Shown piece by piece: positions 62,485 to 64,000 of a DNA stretch of 64,000 bases. The notes beneath the pieces are model-generated. The model had not been told where the DNA came from and searched no databases. It saw only the letters and a program-made list of their open reading frames with translations. The translations under genes and the position numbers were made by a program. The first letter of the stretch is position 1; the number at the start of each line of letters is the position of its first letter. Source of the DNA: CAYSCW01 sp964449165 (GTDB lineage: Bacteria > Acidobacteriota > Aminicenantia > Aminicenantales > Aminicenantaceae). The stretch is from NCBI GenBank assembly GCA_964449165.1, contig CAYVAT010000007.1:21886-85885 (forward strand), in the 5' to 3' direction.

Positions 62485-63693
62485 ATGGAAAGGAAAATCC
62501 TTCCAGCGGAGAAAACACTCGCTGAGAAAATTGTCCAAAAGAATCCCCTTTTTTTTCCACTTATTTTTTTGCTTATTGCTCTAATTTCTGTCTTGGGTCT
62601 GGATTATATTTCTTGGAAAAAAGGAGAAAAATCCTACCTCTTTACAGCCTTCTCTAAGAAAAAAAAGCCTGTCGCTGAAAGGGCTATTGCCAAGAAAAAA
62701 GATCTTGCCGAAACGGTGATGGGAAAGCTCTCTCAGCACGGCATTTCTCCTGAATCAATCAACCAATATATAGACAGTGAAGGCGTCTCCCACGTGTTGG
62801 TCGATATCGACTTTGATAGATATAGAGAACTCGAATCGCCTTTTGAGAAAGACCTCCGGAATGTGAAAGCTTCAGTGGCTAAGAAGGAAGAGAAGAGAAC
62901 CGGTGAGAAGGACTATTATCTCTGGGAGATAAAGGGGAAGAAAAAGCAGAAGATCATCCTTCTTTTTTCCTGTTTAAGAGAAGTCAAGGAGAAAATAGAG
63001 GAAAAAAAGCCTCCCATCATAGAAGCCAAAGGAGAAGTCGCCATCATTATCGATGATATGGGGTACAGCCTGAATGCCATAAACGAACTATGCTCGATCA
63101 AGATACCATTAACCATCTCTGTACTCCCCTTCAGCCCTCTGGCTAAGGAAACAGCCCAGATTGCCCATCAGAACGGGTTGGAGATCATGCTCCATCTTCC
63201 CCTCGAAGCCATCAACGATCAGGAAGGAAACGATGGAACCGAAGGGATGATTCGCTCCGAGATGAGTGAGGCTGAAGTCATCGAAACCGTGGAAAAGAGC
63301 CTTGAGCAGATTCCCTATGTCAGCGGTGTCAATAACCACATGGGCTCGAAAATCACGGCAGACGTGACTTTCATGAGAATCATCTTGGAGAGACTGAAGA
63401 TAAAAAAACTTTTCTTCGTCGACAGCCGGACCACCATCGATTCAGTGGCCTATGATGTGGCACAAATTATGGGTATACCCTCGGCTTATCGCAATATTTT
63501 CTTGGATACAGAGACTGATGAAGAACATATCAAGAAAAAACTGATCGAGCTCTTTGAGCTCGCCCAAAAGAGAGGACAGGCTCTGGCCATCTGCCACCCG
63601 ACTCCTCAGACACTGAAGATCCTGAAAGAAAATCTTCATCTCATGGATAAGTACAACCTCAAACCTGTCTTCGCTTCCAAGATTGTCCAATAA
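62485..63693 (+). CDS. Divergent polysaccharide deacetylase family protein (YibQ-like)
   Basis: 402 aa. An N-terminal membrane segment (about 24-45) is followed by a poorly conserved region and a C-terminal polysaccharide deacetylase-2 domain (about 185-402). This begins VAIIIDDMGYSLNAINEL and includes PLTISVLPFSPLAKETAQIA, LEIMLHLPLEAIND, NNHMGSKITAD and FFVDSRTTIDSVAYDVA. Its position 3 bases after the S41 homologue and downstream of envC parallels the envC-yibQ pair of E. coli. Substrate and activity of this family are unproven; a role in peptidoglycan turnover is likely. Confidence 0.9.
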   Translation: MERKILPAEKTLAEKIVQKNPLFFPLIFLLIALISVLGLDYISWKKGEKSYLFTAFSKKKKPVAERAIAKKKDLAETVMGKLSQHGISPESINQYIDSEGVSHVLVDIDFDRYRELESPFEKDLRNVKASVAKKEEKRTGEKDYYLWEIKGKKKQKIILLFSCLREVKEKIEEKKPPIIEAKGEVAIIIDDMGYSLNAINELCSIKIPLTISVLPFSPLAKETAQIAHQNGLEIMLHLPLEAINDQEGNDGTEGMIRSEMSEAEVIETVEKSLEQIPYVSGVNNHMGSKITADVTFMRIILERLKIKKLFFVDSRTTIDSVAYDVAQIMGIPSAYRNIFLDTETDEEHIKKKLIELFELAQKRGQALAICHPTPQTLKILKENLHLMDKYNLKPVFASKIVQ

Positions 63694-63719
63694 AGCAAGA
63701 GGGGACGATTCTATTGTTT

Positions 63720-63880
63720 AACCTGCATTATTCATAGACATGCTAAATTCGTCATGGAAAAGAAGGGAAATCAGGGACATGTACCGGAAATTCAAGGGAC
63801 ACGTTACCGATTTTGAAAAAAATCGGTACATGTCCCGAATTTCCGGTAACGTGTCCCTTGATTTCTGTATAATGCAGGTT
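63720..63880. repeat. Composite inverted repeat
   Basis: Outer arms AACCTGCATTAT (63720-63731) and ATAATGCAGGTT (63869-63880) are perfectly inverted. Between them lie two related motifs in both orientations: GGGACATGTACCG at 63774-63786 and inverted at 63824-63836, and AAGGGACACGTTACCG at 63794-63809 and inverted at 63844-63859. The order of the two motifs is swapped between the sides. It resembles REP/BIME-like or miniature mobile repeat units. It might also end transcription of the upstream operon. Confidence 0.75.
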
Positions 63881-63885
63881 CTTCT

Positions 63886-63905
63886 GGATTATTCATGAAT
63901 AATCC
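63886..63905. repeat. Perfect 20-base palindrome
   Basis: GGATTATTCATGAATAATCC is fully self-complementary. It partly overlaps an inverted copy of the ACCTG-N-ATTATTCAT word (63895-63909). It lies 46 bases before the msrP-like start and could be an operator or a repeat unit. Confidence 0.6.
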
Positions 63906-63951
63906 AGGTTAATTAAAGCTTACGGAAAAAAGTATAGAAAGAAGTGTGGCC

Positions 63952-64000
63952 ATGTTGGTGAAGAAAACACCTGACATTAAATCATCTGAGATAACGGATA
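63952..64000 (+). CDS. Probable MsrP (YedY) start, 5' fragment
   Basis: Only 16 codons are in the window. The peptide MLVKKTPDIKSSEITD resembles the N-terminus of many periplasmic methionine-sulfoxide reductase catalytic subunits (MsrP), which contain an SSEIT motif just before the Tat signal. Neither the Tat signal nor the molybdopterin site is visible. The ribosome site is weak (AAGAAG). The call rests on this short motif. Confidence 0.45.
   Translation, partial: MLVKKTPDIKSSEITD

Noticed and set aside
1..64000. CRISPR arrays, rRNA operons, prophage or insertion-sequence transposases
   Set aside because: No regularly spaced direct repeats, rRNA sequence, phage structural genes or transposase motifs were seen in the window.

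Overview
The window reads as a chromosomal segment of an uncultured, diderm, probably anaerobic bacterium assembled from metagenomic data; a 100-N scaffold gap lies at 26262-26361. The outer membrane is implied by a TonB-dependent receptor whose chain ends in Phe, an LptF-LptG polypeptide, a family 9 (heptosyltransferase-type) glycosyltransferase, EnvC and YibQ-type proteins and predicted lipoproteins. Two GWxTD-domain proteins, several CarboxypepD_reg modules and many TPR proteins fit Candidatus Aminicenantes (OP8) or a relative in the Acidobacteria neighbourhood. That placement is inference from gene content; no rRNA is present to settle it.

Layout. 1-1073: end of an SLH-domain protein, then pgsA. 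1152-8220 (minus): exopolysaccharide/O-antigen cluster with an initiating polyprenyl glycosylphosphotransferase, four GT4 and one GT2 glycosyltransferases. 8346-16990: mixed metabolism (M20 peptidase, CutA, HDAC-like deacetylase, pyruvate phosphate dikinase, proline dehydrogenase, MauE/DoxX, rhodanese, aminotransferase). 17186-19701: pyrK-pyrD-pyrF. 20333-20508: tRNA-Cys and tRNA-Gly. 21708-24543: HU, Ddl, RuvX, MltG.

24697-36120 is the most distinctive part: a secreted protein, a TPR protein broken by the gap, a GWxTD+TPR protein, a GWxTD lipoprotein, a CarboxypepD_reg+TPR protein, then on the other strand a membrane-anchored alkaline-phosphatase-superfamily enzyme with a TPR tail and a CarboxypepD_reg/TonB receptor. 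I read it as an undescribed envelope system. An AT-rich, palindrome-bearing intergenic region of about 800 bp follows.

36930-50408: an EndoQ-like PHP nuclease, a ClC channel, a secreted Ntn hydrolase, a bifunctional nuclease, LptFG, groESL with two CIRCE operators, a small Fis-type HTH gene, CvpA, a second PHP protein, purC and pgeF. 50490-59158: PflX-like radical SAM protein, MFS transporter, GT9, an FprA flavodiiron protein, and two sodium-coupled amino-acid transporters, the second carrying an unusual extracytoplasmic domain. 59167-63693: flippase-like protein, EnvC, a pseudo-S41 protease and YibQ-type deacetylase, a likely peptidoglycan hydrolysis control operon. The window ends in a composite inverted repeat and the probable start of msrP.

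Taken together, the peptidase, proline dehydrogenase, aminotransferase, Na+/amino-acid symporters, PPDK and flavodiiron protein suggest an anaerobe living on peptides or amino acids with a substantial investment in cell-envelope building.
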